Positions 50,625-62,457 of a stretch of 64,000 bases of DNA are shown piece after piece. This DNA comes from Chlorops oryzae (taxonomy: Eukaryota > Arthropoda > Insecta > Diptera > Chloropidae). Position numbers and translations under genes: made by a program. Each line of letters starts with the position of its first letter. Within the stretch, counting starts at the first letter, position 1. Below the pieces are notes generated by a model. That model did not search any database, was not told the origin of the DNA, and worked only from the letters and a program-made list of their open reading frames with translations. The stretch spans positions 7,202,240 through 7,266,239 of the forward strand of contig CM035807.1 of NCBI GenBank assembly GCA_020466095.1, in the 5' to 3' direction.

Positions 50625-51399
50625 TATTATATAAAAGAGAAACCTAATCCGATGGATTAAATCAAGCAGCTAAGCTTAAAAGTTCTGACAGAAAATTAGA
50701 CTATAAATGTAGTTGAATGCTTAAGGGGAAAAAGGAAAAATTCTAAGGGCCACCGAAACCACATCCAAAGGAAAGGAATGAAGGCATGTAAAATCTAACA
50801 AACGAAGCTTTAGAGAAATTCGAAATGGTATTGAACTTTGCAGCAAAATCGGAACGGACTGGAATATGCAAAAGCGATTCTAATCAATTTGAATTGTGAG
50901 AACTTTCAAATCGAAGTGACATCTGAAAGGGTTTGGTATATTGGTCAAATTTTATGGTACTACACTACTGAACTATACCGATTGCTTTTGTTTGAAGTAC
51001 CTACATATCTGTGACGGATAGAGAATATCATACCAGAGAGAATATCGAGGTAGAATACAAATTAAATTGGTAAAATATTCTGGTCTCTTTGTTGAAATTT
51101 CACTACTGCTATCAACAAAAAGTGGTTCTCTTGGGGTCATCAATGATTAAGGTTGCTATTTGCTGGGGTCAATATTTAACCCTAACTTAATTCTTGATTT
51201 TTTAATGCCTTATATTAGACCAGTGGCAAAGTCTTACTAAAAATTTCTAGTCACTCTACAGCAACTGCCGAACATGATTAGTAGAGCAGGTCTATATACA
51301 AACTTGACTATAACCTACTCAGTCCATGACCACCTTAAAAGCCTGTTAATAGATTAAGCTCGTATCATTTGGATCCATTAATAAGGAACAGTAAGGATA

Positions 51400-51783
51400 T
51401 CGTCGGCTTAAAGTGTAAACCTGCTAAGTCCACTTTTAACCGATTCGAACTTTTCGATGTCACTCGAAAGAAAAAAGCACACTGCATCGTCAGGCAAAAA
51501 AATTTTTTTTAATTTCAAATTCTAAATACGGAGAAATTAGTGATAAGTAAAACTGCTTAGTCCAACTGTGGTCAAAGTTCACAGCTAACACCAACAAGTG
51601 ACTCCAAGTTGAATTTTTATAGTGCACAGAATCGAATTTAGAAGAGACTTCATATAGAAACAAAATAAACCACCCATATTTTGGGTCCCATCCCAAGCTT
51701 GAAGTCGTGAAAAAAAGTGTTTTTTGTTTACCCTGTAAAGTTTTGAAATTGTTAGTTAGCAGGTTTACACTTTAAGCCGACGA
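51400..51783. mobile_element. TA-flanked MITE, family A, copy 2 (384 bp)
   Basis: Same ends, orientation and interior as the copy at 33015-33386, with scattered substitutions and a short length difference (the interior includes AAGAGACTTCATATAG, absent from copy 1). TA flanks lie at 51398-51399 and 51784-51785. An open frame on its minus strand (51490-51696) is incidental. Confidence 0.9.
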
Positions 51784-51924
51784 TATTTGACTTTCAAACA
51801 TACTGAACGGAGAAGATGAAACGATTATGAATCATAGCCTAATGAAAAGTGGCGATCCTGCTTCTCCAGCTCTCCAAGACTGCGATGAAAACTGAGCAGT
51901 ATAGAAGGGCCTTGGAATCTGAAA

Positions 51925-52112
51925 TTTGAAAATATTCTGCCTTTTTAAGCACACTATAAAAGTTAACCAAGTATTTTGAACTATTTAGTTTAAGCAAAAT
52001 TCATGACATTTTATCTTTAATTGACGCTAAAAAGACTTCCTTTTTTCGCTGAGAGAAATTTCTAGGGAAAAAACTCCCGGGGGAATATTGATTAAGAATA
52101 GGGCTGATAATA
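51925..52112. mobile_element. diverged family B remnant
   Basis: The right end on the opposite strand reads TTATCAGCCCTATTCTTAAT then CAATATTCCCCCGGGAG, matching the family B terminus at 36321-36350. An inner motif AATATTCTGCCTTTTTAAGC resembles AATTCTGCCTTTCTAAG near 35420. No clean left end was found. Confidence 0.45.
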
Positions 52113-53626
52113 TTCTCAAATAACCTGCCATTAAAAATTCTCCTTTTGTGACAAGAAATCGCTGTCACAATTCTATTGCTAAACGAAACAAAAGGAAAAC
52201 ATTTTTGTTCGGAAATTTCGTTTGTCTAATTAAGCGATTCTTTTAACCACAGAATGAGTTATCTTCTTGCCTTGCGTGTCGATATAATTTATGACATAGC
52301 TCCAAATGCAGATTAATCTTTTAATCTACAGAAATCGCAAACTTGTTTTTGATTTTTTGCATTCGGGATTCAAACTTTTCAAAGCCCGTGAACTTGAGCG
52401 AGGTCAAAGCCCAAATCAAAACAGCAAAAAAACACCAAAAACAAAAAAAAAAAATCAAAACTCAACTTTTGCGGTTCAAAGAAAAATTATAAAATCCAAT
52501 CAGAAATTGAAATCTGATACATTCTCTTAACACGAGAACAAACGAACGTGATTGATTTTTCTGCGATAATATTCAAATTTCCGTTCGCTTTGCTTTTTCA
52601 CAAATTTCTGTTCGACGAACAATGCCAAAGATGAGAATAAAGCTCTCTGATTTTTGAATAAATAACATGGATATATTTTTTATAAAATAAAATAACTTCT
52701 TTTTGTATTAATTTTGGACTAAGTTACAATGAGAAGACACGTCAAATTGTTGCGATTTCAGATATCACAAAATGTTCTCAATAATTGCATCTTAAACTTC
52801 CAAAAAAGAAGAAAAAAAAAAACTTAATCGTTAAACTTTCCAATTGACATTTAACGCTTTCACGATGTTCATGTTCTCAATTAAATAAAAGTCATCAATT
52901 TAATTACATTTTATTGTCATCATTAATGCCATCTCAATCGGAACAATTAAAAGCTTTCTCGATATTCTCGAAGCTGAAAATTTGTATATAAATTCACACC
53001 AAAAAATATGGCGCCACAGGAATCGAAAACATTTCTTTCCGAATTATAATCGATAATAATCTATCGCATAAAAGTAATTCACTCGAATTCTGACAAAATT
53101 AAGAAGAACAAAAACAAAGACTAATAAACCCGAAAAATCGAATAAATACAAGTTTAAATCAAAATTTATTGCTTAAATAAATTTTCAATCTTTGAACTTG
53201 TCTTTCTTTTTCATTATTGCCATCATCATCAGATCAATCTTTTTAAGTTTTAATAACAAAAGTTGTTAATGCTGCTAATAATTTTATTTCTGGTTGTATT
53301 TGTCAAAAGAAAAAAGATAAAGATAAAAACTCGTTCAGTAATTGTTTTCAATAAAATAAATTAATACAAAATTGGAGCGTAATTAAAGAAATCGTTTGAG
53401 GAACATTTTCTAAAATGCTGCTAAACATTTCGAATCAGCAACATTTTAATAGACTTCTATATTTCTTATGGAGAATGTTAAAAAATAATTTTTTTGCTCT
53501 TCTAAGCTTTTGAGAGTACTGTTGGTACACTTTCTAAGGGGTTATATGTTCCTCCTGAATGTTTCAACATAATGCTTAAATTCCCCTTAGTTTGATTTTG
53601 AAACATTCTTACAACAAAAACTTGTC

Positions 53627-54190
53627 CGATTAGGATTCCCCTGAAGACTTTACTCCCCTAACTGTCTGTTAAAGACCAGAAATTCCCCTTTGATTAGAAC
53701 TAAGAACTTTACTCCCCTAAGTCTCTCATCAAGACTAGAAATTCCCTTAAATTAGACTCAAAGAATCCACTCCCCTCAGTCTCTGTTAAAGATCAGAAAT
53801 TCCTCTTAATATAGACCTTAAGGCTTTACTCCTCCTTGTCTCTCTTTAAGACCAGAAATTCCCCTTAAATTAGACTTAATGAATTTACTCCGCTAAGTCT
53901 CTCGTTATGACTAGAAATTCCCCTTAAATTACTCGTAGACTTAATGAATAGCACAATAGATCTTTGTGATCGCGGTGCGCATCATTCCCCACCTTTAATA
54001 ATAATAATAATAGACTTAATGAATTTACTCGTCTTAGTCTCTTCTTAAAACTAGAATTTCTCCTTCAATAAGACCTAAAGGCTTCACTCCCCAAAGTATC
54101 TCCTCAAGACTAGAATTTCCCCATAAATAAGACCTTAAGACTTTATTCCCCTTAGTCTCTCATCAAAACTAGAACTCGCCCTTCATTTAG
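53627..54190. repeat. tandem array of a roughly 59-bp unit, about 8 copies
   Basis: The unit contains ACTCCCCTTAGTCTCTC, AAGACTAGAAATTCCCC and TTAAATTAGACTTAA. The ACTCCCC landmark recurs at 53652, 53711, 53769, 53828, 53887, 54027, 54085 and 54145, with spacing of 58-60 except where a retroposon is inserted (53950-54010). Copies differ by roughly 10-20 percent. No gene function is apparent. Confidence 0.9.
53950..54010 (+). mobile_element. 5'-truncated retroposon with (TAA)n tail inside the array
   Basis: This 61-bp insert starts AGCACAATAGATCTTTGTG, continues ATCGCGGTGCGCATCATTCC and CCACCTT, and ends in five TAA-type units. It is flanked by perfect 14-bp direct repeats TAGACTTAATGAAT (53936-53949 and 54011-54024). 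A truncated body, a simple-repeat tail and a long target duplication are the marks of target-primed reverse transcription. A TAA tail fits LINEs of the I group, but so short a piece cannot be assigned firmly. Confidence 0.8.
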
Positions 54191-54406
54191 GGGAGATTCT
54201 TCTTAATTGGCAACAATGATTGTAATATCTGTCTTTCAAAAAAAGTTGCTGCAACATTTTCAAAATAAAAATTTATAAACAATCAAGCATAATGGCGCCA
54301 AGCGAAAATTTCCCCCTCCCCCCCACTAAAGCACATGTTATTATTTGTTTGGGTCTTGATTTTTCATTTTCTCGTTCTTTTTTTAGTTTTTATTTTAAAT
54401 CAATAA

Positions 54407-54800
54407 ACACAAATTGCCAATGACACAGACAAAAGTGCCGATCTCGTCCTTAAAAACATTTTCACCCGCATTGATAGCATAAAAATCATAAATGCACAAA
54501 TAGCGCGCGCTCTCGTCTCAGGGACTTCCATCCAGACAGCCCGACTGACAGAAGAATTGAAGCTCGTGAAAGTGAATCTGAATGCAGCTAGCTCATCGCA
54601 GCGCCACACTGCACCGCATCGCGCGGCGCGGCGCGGCGAGACACAACAACAACAAACAACATTGGCCGTCAAAAATTTAACCTAAAACTGACAAAGTCAT
54701 GACAACCAGCGACAGGAGAAGCGAACGGCAAACGCAGCAACACGCATCGCAGCGGTGGCAACAAAAGTCGCGCCGAGCCTCGCCGCACTTGCTGCTTCAT
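54407..54800. other. GC-rich block with a cryptic open frame
   Basis: Base composition here is far more GC-rich than the flanks, with GCGCGGCGCGGCGCGG at about 54620. A plus-strand frame without a start codon is open for 92 codons (54407-54682). It uses many C/G-ending codons and reads like ordinary protein (for example ADLVLKNIFTRIDSIKIINA and LTEELKLVKVNLNAASS) before becoming low complexity. The minus strand is also open over 90 codons. I recognise no protein. It could be an unannotated exon, a distal non-coding exon or a conserved regulatory element, or chance in GC-rich DNA. Confidence 0.25.
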
Positions 54801-55704
54801 CTATTGAAAGCGGGTGTCTGACTTTTTACTGATTGAATGACTAAATGCCTGCAACGTGACATCAAAAAACAACAACAACAACAACAACAGCCAACGATGA
54901 ATATCACTTTTTCCTTCAATAGTGTCAAAAGCATAATAACAACAATTGCGGCAGCATGTTGCTGAAGCTTATTTGCGGATGTTGCCTAAGCGTCAAAAAA
55001 ATATCAGTGCCATCATCATTAGAAGCGTTCGGATTAAATATTGCGGTTGACAGTTCAAATCACTCAACGATGAACTCAACTGGATTCGAAATTTCGTCAA
55101 CGGCATTTGAAGAATTTCAAATTGTAAATGGATGCTTTAGTGGAGGGAAATTTTTCGCGCAATTTCAAGGATATTTAAGGAGTTGAAGGATTGATAGGAG
55201 TTTCAAGTTAGCTGTGGGCGGTATTTAAAAGGCTTTAAATTTTTCTTTTTTGTTAGACTTACGAATCCAGAAAGGTAGGGATTAGGGGAATGCCTGTCCG
55301 TCTACAGTCCGAGGGAAATCGTGGCATTTCTTAATGCTGCTCGCCTAGGAAATTAAATCAGTTCTGGTCACAATAATCTCTTGTGAATGCAGTGATATTG
55401 TGACTTAAATCTTAGACCTCTCGTCAATCTAATCTAGTCTAGGGTAATGCCTGTTAAAAGGAAACGTCATTTAGCCATTTGCCGGTCTTATGAGATCCAT
55501 CGATGTTCAGGAAATTCGTTCAAAATTGATAACTGTTTCATTCCTTCTGATTGAGAATATTTAACGGGGGCCACAAAACAAACCTTCGGACCACAAAACC
55601 ATCTTTGCTAAAGTCGTAGAAGTATTTAATATCTGTGATATCTTTGCAGACTGTTGCCAGAACATTTAAAATTACTTGCTAAGCTCATAGCAACTTTCTT
55701 CCTT

Positions 55705-55790
55705 GTATGGAAGGTTAGATTAGTTTAGATGGGCCGCCCCCAAGGGCGCACTTAGACCAGGTAGGTCCATTGTGATACCCTATATAGTGT
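55705..55790 (-). mobile_element. SINE 3'-end fragment
   Basis: The minus strand reads GGGTATCACAATGGACCTA, then GGTCTAAGTGCGCCC and GGGCGGCCCATCTAAAC, ending in CTAATCTAACC. It closely resembles the fragment at 50020-50095, and a GTAT/GTGT repeat abuts its other side. Confidence 0.5.
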
Positions 55791-55969
55791 ATGTGTGTAT
55801 GTATGTATGTACGGACATCTATTTTACAAACCACGCTTTTAATGAAGCAAGATATATTCAACGGGGCTGATAAAGCCAATTTCATATAGTGAGAAAATAG
55901 CTTCCTACAAATTTTTGCAGGCAGGACAATACAAGAGCCGGTTCCTTGTATGGAAACTGATCTACTTAA

Positions 55970-56696
55970 GGGGGTCTTCTCTCGTTTTTTGGACCCTTTT
56001 AAAAAAAATTCTTATTTGAAAACGCAAAGAATAATTGAAAACTTTTTTTATTTATTGTATTACAAAAGGTTCAAAGTAAATAAAAAAATTTTTTTGCCTC
56101 GATACGTGGGCTGTTCAAAAAGTAATGAGACTTCAAAGTTGGTGGTGAAAAAAAAAGGTGCCGTCACGGCGGCCACGATTCCGGGTCTCCGGAGCGTCCG
56201 AAATGGAAAAAAAAACGGGGTTATAATCAGTATAGATGTAATTCTCGGGTGAACCTCAAGCTTAATTTTGTGATTTTTTTTTGACAAAATGGCGGCCATT
56301 CAAAAAAAAATTTCAATTTCGGGATTTTTTTTTGTAGTTTAGTGTAAAAAAAAAAATAGTAAAAAATTTTTTAAAATTATGGTCGAGGTTCACCCGAGAA
56401 TGGTGACAATTCTGCGTCGATTCCACTTTGTTTCATGAAAATCGGTTCAGTTGAACTGGAGATATCATGGCCGCCAGTTCGAAAAACGTGGTTTCGAGAT
56501 AAACGCGTTTAAAGTTTGAAGCAACGCAAAAATTACTCGTTTTAGCGCAGATCTTGCTCGACAAAGAAGGCTATATCCTCTAAACTATTTCGAATTTCAA
56601 AAAATCCTTTTAGGGGCATATTCAAAACTACCCAAGCTATAAATAAATGCAAAAAAAAAAAGTCGAAAAAAAAAGTTGCTCAATGAGAAGACCCCC
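55970..56696. mobile_element. TTAA-flanked piggyBac-like non-autonomous element (727 bp)
   Basis: Both ends read GGGGGTCTTCTC inward and are bounded by TTAA (55966-55969 and 56697-56700), the exact target duplication of piggyBac transposons. Inside, ATTCTCGGGTGAACCTC (56241-56257) and its perfect 17-bp reverse complement (56385-56401) form a second inverted repeat. There is a mariner-terminus-like GGGCTGTTCAAAAAGTAATG at about 56109-56128. No transposase frame is present; the short open frames (55950-56252 plus, 56060-56299 minus) are incidental. Confidence 0.8.
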
Positions 56697-56768
56697 TTAA
56701 AACATTGAGAAGTGTTAGAAAATTTGAGTAGATAGTGGAAATTTTGTTTAACCTATGTAAGTTGTCTA

Positions 56769-56970
56769 CAGTCGTGAACTAACTTTTCCAAGCTCTGTTC
56801 ACACTATCGAGACTCAAATTATTTTTTGTTTTATTTGCCATATTTCGTTCAAAAATGTTCTCGCGAAAAGTTAGGATACCAGCGTGATCTGTTGTATAAG
56901 TCACAGTCTATGTACTTATACAGCTGAGGCATTCGTTCAATCCTAGGTTCACACTATCGAAACTCGACTG
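56769..56970. mobile_element. short TA-flanked element with CAGTCG ends
   Basis: It begins CAGTCGTGAACTAAC after TA and ends AACTCGACTG before TA. The motif GTTCACACTATCGA occurs twice in the same direction (about 56798 and 56948); it is the reverse complement of the minisatellite unit at 57989-58294. Only six terminal bases are inverted, so the call is tentative; it is probably a pogo-like end. Confidence 0.45.
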
Positions 56971-57988
56971 TATATTTAAAGTTCCTGTGCCGCTATAGCT
57001 TGCATTTCTCTATTTTATCCCAGAGTCTATTGTCACTCAATTGACAGAGAAGTTTGAGGGCAATCGTGACACGTCTCCCTGTAGGTCTATTTTCGAGCGT
57101 AGTTTCGATCTTTAAAACTCTCCCTGGCATAGCACAAACAACTTAGCGCAAATGTGTTTCATTGGAAATGGAAAAAACCGCCGTATATTTCACTAATCGG
57201 CTGCCTTCAGGCATTATTTTTCTAAGCTTAAATCAACTTGAAAACATTTCGCACGAGTATAAACAATTCGCGAAAATTTCCATAAATAAACCCTCGCGAC
57301 ACAGTCGACCCAAAGAAATAAAACCAAAAACAAAATGGGAGAGAAACCAAGGCAACCGACCGCACCTCCTTCGGTGCCTAAACAAGCCGTTGGGGCACAG
57401 TGGCGGCGAGCGCTATATTTAATTAGTAATGTTTGTATTTAATCAACACACGACGAAAAGTATTTCATCGATTTTGAGAATCCTGGAATTGACTGATTCG
57501 ACGGAACCACAAGCTCAATGGGCCACATGGGCTGTCGTTGCTGCCACGTCTGGTGTCGTCGTACCACGGAAGCCGAAGCCTTGCACGCGTTGCACGCGTC
57601 GGTCGTGGTCATTAATAATTTGTCTGTTTACAAAACTGAGTTTGTTTCGTTTTGTTTGTTTGTCAATCTGTTTGCCAACTCGCTTATTTGTTTGCTTATT
57701 AAAGAGACTCTCTGCTGGTATTTTGAAACACAAATACATAATCGAGAAATTTTAAATAATGCTTAAGAAGTTATTGAGTTGATTAGACAAAGAAAGTCGA
57801 CTTCGAGGCGGACAAGCTTTGATGAATTTTTAATTGCAGTCGAGTGTGGATAGTGTTATGATCTCAGGATAGAGTGAATGAACACTACGGTAGTCTGAAA
57901 ACATGCACTGAGGTTTGTATAACAGAAAGCGATGGTATTTTAACTTTCGCCATTAAAAAATTACTATGAGAACGTAAGGAACAAACGT

Positions 57989-58294
57989 CCCTGTTAGTGT
58001 GAACAATGCCGATAGTGTGAACAGCCCCGAATAGTGTAAACAATCCCGATAGTGTGAACAATGTCAATAGTGTGAGCAACCCTGGTAGTTTGACTAACCC
58101 CGATAGTGTGAACAAACTCGATAGTGTGAACAAATCGATAGTGTGAACAAACTCGATAGTGTGAACAAACTTGATAGTGTGAACAATCGCGATGGTCTTT
58201 ACGATTCCGAGAGTGTGATTAACCCCGATAGGGTGCGCCATCCCGATAGTGTGAACAGCCCCGTTAACGTGAACAGTCTCGGTAATATGAACAG
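57989..58294. repeat. 18-bp minisatellite, about 17 copies
   Basis: The consensus unit is CGATAGTGTGAACAAYCC. Copies vary (GATAGTGTGAACAGCCCC, AATAGTGTGAGCAACCCT, GAGAGTGTGATTAACCCC), and the period of 18 is kept with one 17-base unit. It encodes a His-Thr-Ile repeat in one minus frame that has no sign of being a gene. A decayed inverted copy follows at about 58308-58320 (GTTCATGCTATCC). Confidence 0.9.
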
Positions 58295-60238
58295 GCCTTG
58301 AAAAATTTAGTTCATGCTATCCAAAACTGAAATTTTTTTAGTTTTATTTATTTTATATATTTTTCTTAATTTTTAAAATTTATTTTAAAACATCCTTTCA
58401 CGTTTTTATGGAGCAAAAATTTTTTTAAAAATATTTTTGCAATTAAAATTTGAACTTTTCCCTTTCTTTTTGGACTGTCATTCAAGTACGCTATTCTTTT
58501 CATCGTTTTGCTGTTGATGTCTTTGCTTGGTCAGTTTTTGGCCAGTGTCTTTACCGCACAAGGTCCTTCGTCGTGTGGTCATTTAATTTGTTTGTAGTGA
58601 AAAAGTTTCGTCGTCCAGAGTTGAGACTCTCGTTGCATGGCAAAGAATGTTCGCCTTGCTAGAGTATATTATATGTGCTGCTACTGCTACATGTTGCAAC
58701 AATAACAATAACAATAATAATAATAATAATATTTGTTATTTACTTTGGCGGAAGGAAAAGCAAAAACGGAAATGCACATAAATTCATTTTGTTTGGATTA
58801 TTATTTTCATTACAGACTTCGGAGTTTGTCGTTTTGGTGTAATTGTTGTAAGAATTGCCATCGATGACTTCTTCGCTTGGCATGGCGGTGGGTGAGGGAG
58901 AGTGTCTCTGCGACTTTGGCAGATTTTTTCTTGGCGTCATAGTTTCTTAGTTTATTTTTATGGTTATTTGTTGTTGTTGTTTTCAATCAGTCCACAGTAC
59001 TAAATCAAACGATTTCCTTGAACGGTAAATGAAGAGCGAAATTTAGAACGAAAATGGCCGAAGAAGTTGTTTAAAAGACAGATTGAAAGATTGTATTTTC
59101 ATTAAGCTTATGGGGTTTTAGTTCAGATTTCTTCAAGGATTTCGATCTTAGGCCATATTCACAGACTGGAAAGTATCCAAGTTGATTGCCTTTATGAACG
59201 CCAATGGGAGTTTTCTTCAATCGCCTATAAAAAAAAGCTAGCCTAGTGTGCTGTAATATCATTTCCTGTGACTAACATATATTAAAAATACGGAAAAATG
59301 GGGGACTGCTGCATATCATCATCAACCAACATTTAAAATGTTATAAATGTGAGTTTAGGCCTCTTGAAATCCATTGAAAACAATTCATTCTACTGAGAAG
59401 TAGTAGTAGTAGTAAAAAATCACACTATAAGTGACAATTTTTTTAATGGCAGATCCGAGAAGTTATCACTATAATTCATGAAAAGTGTCACGGTAAATTG
59501 ATCAGCCAAAATTTTAAAAAAAATAAAACATATCTTTGAATGAAAAAAAAAAAAAGATTACTTTTCTATAAAACTTCTCCACCACTTGATTTCAAACCAG
59601 TCTGAGTGATTCTTGCACTCTTATACCTACATATGTATGTACACTTCATATAAGTCCTATAAAATGAAAAGGGGAAAATACTCACTCGCCGGAGAATGCT
59701 GAATGCACTTTTGTTCTCCTTATGATTTCCCCTTCGTTTTCTCTCATCGTCATCGTCATCATCACCATCATCGTCACATCATTGACAGAACGAGTGACGT
59801 TTTCTGAACTTACATTGAGTGAGTGATTAATCGCCCTTACCATTTAATTGGAGCTTCTTGATATTTTTGCGATTGCCTCTCCGTGCTCAGCGAACTCAAT
59901 CAGAATGCCATCTCACTTGCACTTAAGGGTTTCTTTAGGTTAACTTTTGTTTTTCTTGTTGTTGTTGTGGCTGTTTTATAAATTCATGCTCTGAGTACTT
60001 GATATCTCCTATTCTTATTGTTGTTTTTGTTGCATTTGGCTGCTTTTCTTCCTCATCGGGGAACGTTCAGAGAGCGAGAGAGAAAGAGAGAGAGCGATTC
60101 GAGTGAAAATAACATCGCGCGCAACCATTATGGAAAATTCGTAATGGCCGAGAAAATGAAACAGAGCGATGGCGTTATTGCCTTAATGTAACAAGGTCGG
60201 CAATAAATCAAATTGGTGGTAAGTTGGTTAAACGATTG

Positions 60239-60290
60239 TGATGTTGTTGTTGTTGTTACAATATTGTTGTTGTTGCCGTTGTTGCTGTTA
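60239..60290. repeat. (TTG)n microsatellite
   Basis: TTG runs separated by short non-repeat gaps. Confidence 0.85.
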
Positions 60291-60761
60291 ATGCGAAAAT
60301 CAAATAAAATTGCCATAAAAAAGTTATCGTAAGGCTGGAACCGCCTGCCCCTTACGAATATTCGATATTGAGGGATGAGTTGTTCGGATTTAATTGAGCG
60401 AGATTTTGAGTGAAGTCCAAAAGTGCAACATTTGTCAGATCAATTCAGACAGTCATCTTGATCAGATCATAATACTCTTGACGAATGTAAACAAAAAATA
60501 TATAAAAAGGTTTTTTCCTTTAAGTAGGACTTCTGACTTGGATTGTAACGAGGAACTTCGGGCTCAGAAGGCACGTTTTCTTCAGACTCAAGAGATAGTA
60601 AAAAACTCATAGTAGCCATAGTGAAGTTTTTGGCACTTTGAAAGAGACCTTCATTGTCTTCTCGACAGGGCTGAGAATGGGTTCAAAAGGATGGCGCTAA
60701 ATTCTGTTTTAAATCAGGTGATTTGAGTGGTTCAAGGGGATTGTAGTTTGACTTTGAAGAG

Positions 60762-60928
60762 TAGGGCCAGATCCAGATTTTTCACCACTTTGGGCAAAAA
60801 TCGATGCTTGCCGCCCTATGATGGCACTAATGGGACACTGTTCTCGCATATTTATGTGAATTTACATCCCCTCACAGTGCCACTCTGGGCATTTGCCCTG
60901 CTTGTCACCCCTAAGTCTGGGCCAGTTA
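60762..60928. mobile_element. possible short inverted-repeat element
   Basis: AGGGCCAGATCCAGATTT at the left and, on the opposite strand, ACTGGCCCAGACTTAGGGG at the right form imperfect arms around a body containing GCCCTATGATGGCACTAATG and GGCATTTGCCCTGC. GGCCCGGACTGGGACCCACG at about 44210 is a similar GGCCC/CTGGG motif. Superfamily unclear. Confidence 0.35.
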
Positions 60929-62457
60929 AAGGGTTCTGAATTGTTCTATTGTAGGAGTTCCAACGATACATACAGGGTCCCTATTGAGGGAAATTTTCTT
61001 ATACTTACAAAAAAAAAAAACCTTTGAGGAATTTTTCACTATTTTTTTGATACCAATCAATCATTTAAAGCGGGAGCCTCTGATAAGTCAAGTGAAAATG
61101 GTGTTCATTCGGGTAGGATTTCACTTAACGATGACTAATAATCAAGTTTTTTTTACATATTCGCAGACTTGACCGCTTGTGAAAAGCCATTTTCAAATGG
61201 GAATCGGCAAACAACCTCATCAGAGTGTCCACAAATGAACTATTTGAATTTAATATTTTTAAACACCTTCGCACTAGGACGCCATTTGAAATTCGGTCTA
61301 TTTTTTAAACACTCATCATCAATATTAATCAATCCTCATGCACGAAGACCCTTCATTGGTGGTCGGTAAAAAAAAAAAAAAATATTCCGACCATGAGTTC
61401 AAAGTTTTTTCTTATGTTTTTATACATAAAGTGTTAATGTCTATTCATTTTATTAAAAATATTTGAGTAGCTAAAATGACTACTCCATTTTATTCGCTAT
61501 GGGTGGCTTCCCAGACGCCCGATGCCCAGCAAAAAAAAAAAAAATAATAATATTAACAAGCAAATGAGATGAGCAATCGAAAATTATGAGAGCATAGTGT
61601 TCACTTAAAGCACAGCCTGAACAAGACGCTATGGCTTGAGAATAGAGAAATAGATGAATATGGGGAATGTGGTGGCAAAGGGGGCAGGCGGGCGTTGCAA
61701 ACAAGGCGCTATATTATGAGAGTCCCAATGTGAAGTGTCAGACCGATTCGTGCGTGCATTATCAGTGAATGTGCGATCAAGTTTTGGAGTAGCGAAAGAA
61801 ATGCGTGAAGTTTGAAAATGATCGAGTGGATTTTCGAAAGATTTCTTTATCGTTTTTTTTTATATTTTTTTCCTCTTTCTGTTTTCTTGAAATTCTTCGC
61901 CACACACAAACGAAGCAGCTACTGCTTGAAAGATATACATACTCATTTGGCGCTCCCGAGATAAACAGTTTAGATATGCATGCTTGCCAAGAGATATGAC
62001 TTCAATAGAGTGCTACTATAAAAATTTATAATTAACGAGTTTATTTCTATGTCAGATTTTTTTCCACTTCATTTAAGCCTCAGAAAGTATGGCAAATTAT
62101 AAAACAACAACAACAAGAATTGATTGTAATTGAAGTAGTTAAGTGAAGGAGAGAAAATAAATCGTAAAGACATTCATCATTTCCAGTGTTCTTTTTTTTC
62201 CTATTTGGATTTTTTTTTTTTTTTTTTTGTTGGAGTCTAGTTGCATTACACAATTTCTATTTTCGTTTATTTTGTTTAAACATTCAAGAGTTATGTGGGA
62301 AATATTGAGCCTGGTTCAATGGAGTGGAGAATATAATTGAAGTACATTCTCAATTTACGCAGAAGGGTTAATATAAAGTACATACATTCGATACTGATGA
62401 TAAGGAAAAAAAAAAAAACTAGTTACTTCAAAAGCAAAAGGGGGAAAAAATATTATA

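Noticed and set aside
54400..54672. Minus-strand open frame with Cys-rich start
   Set aside because: It overlaps the GC-rich block, where both strands are open. Its composition (CCCC, repeated Arg) mirrors the CAA and GCG repeats on the other strand.
57885..58241. Minus-strand open frame encoding a His-Thr repeat protein
   Set aside because: It is simply the 18-bp minisatellite translated; the period is a multiple of three, which keeps the frame open.
57989..58294. CRISPR-like regular repeats
   Set aside because: The units are contiguous 18-bp tandem copies without spacers and the genome is eukaryotic.
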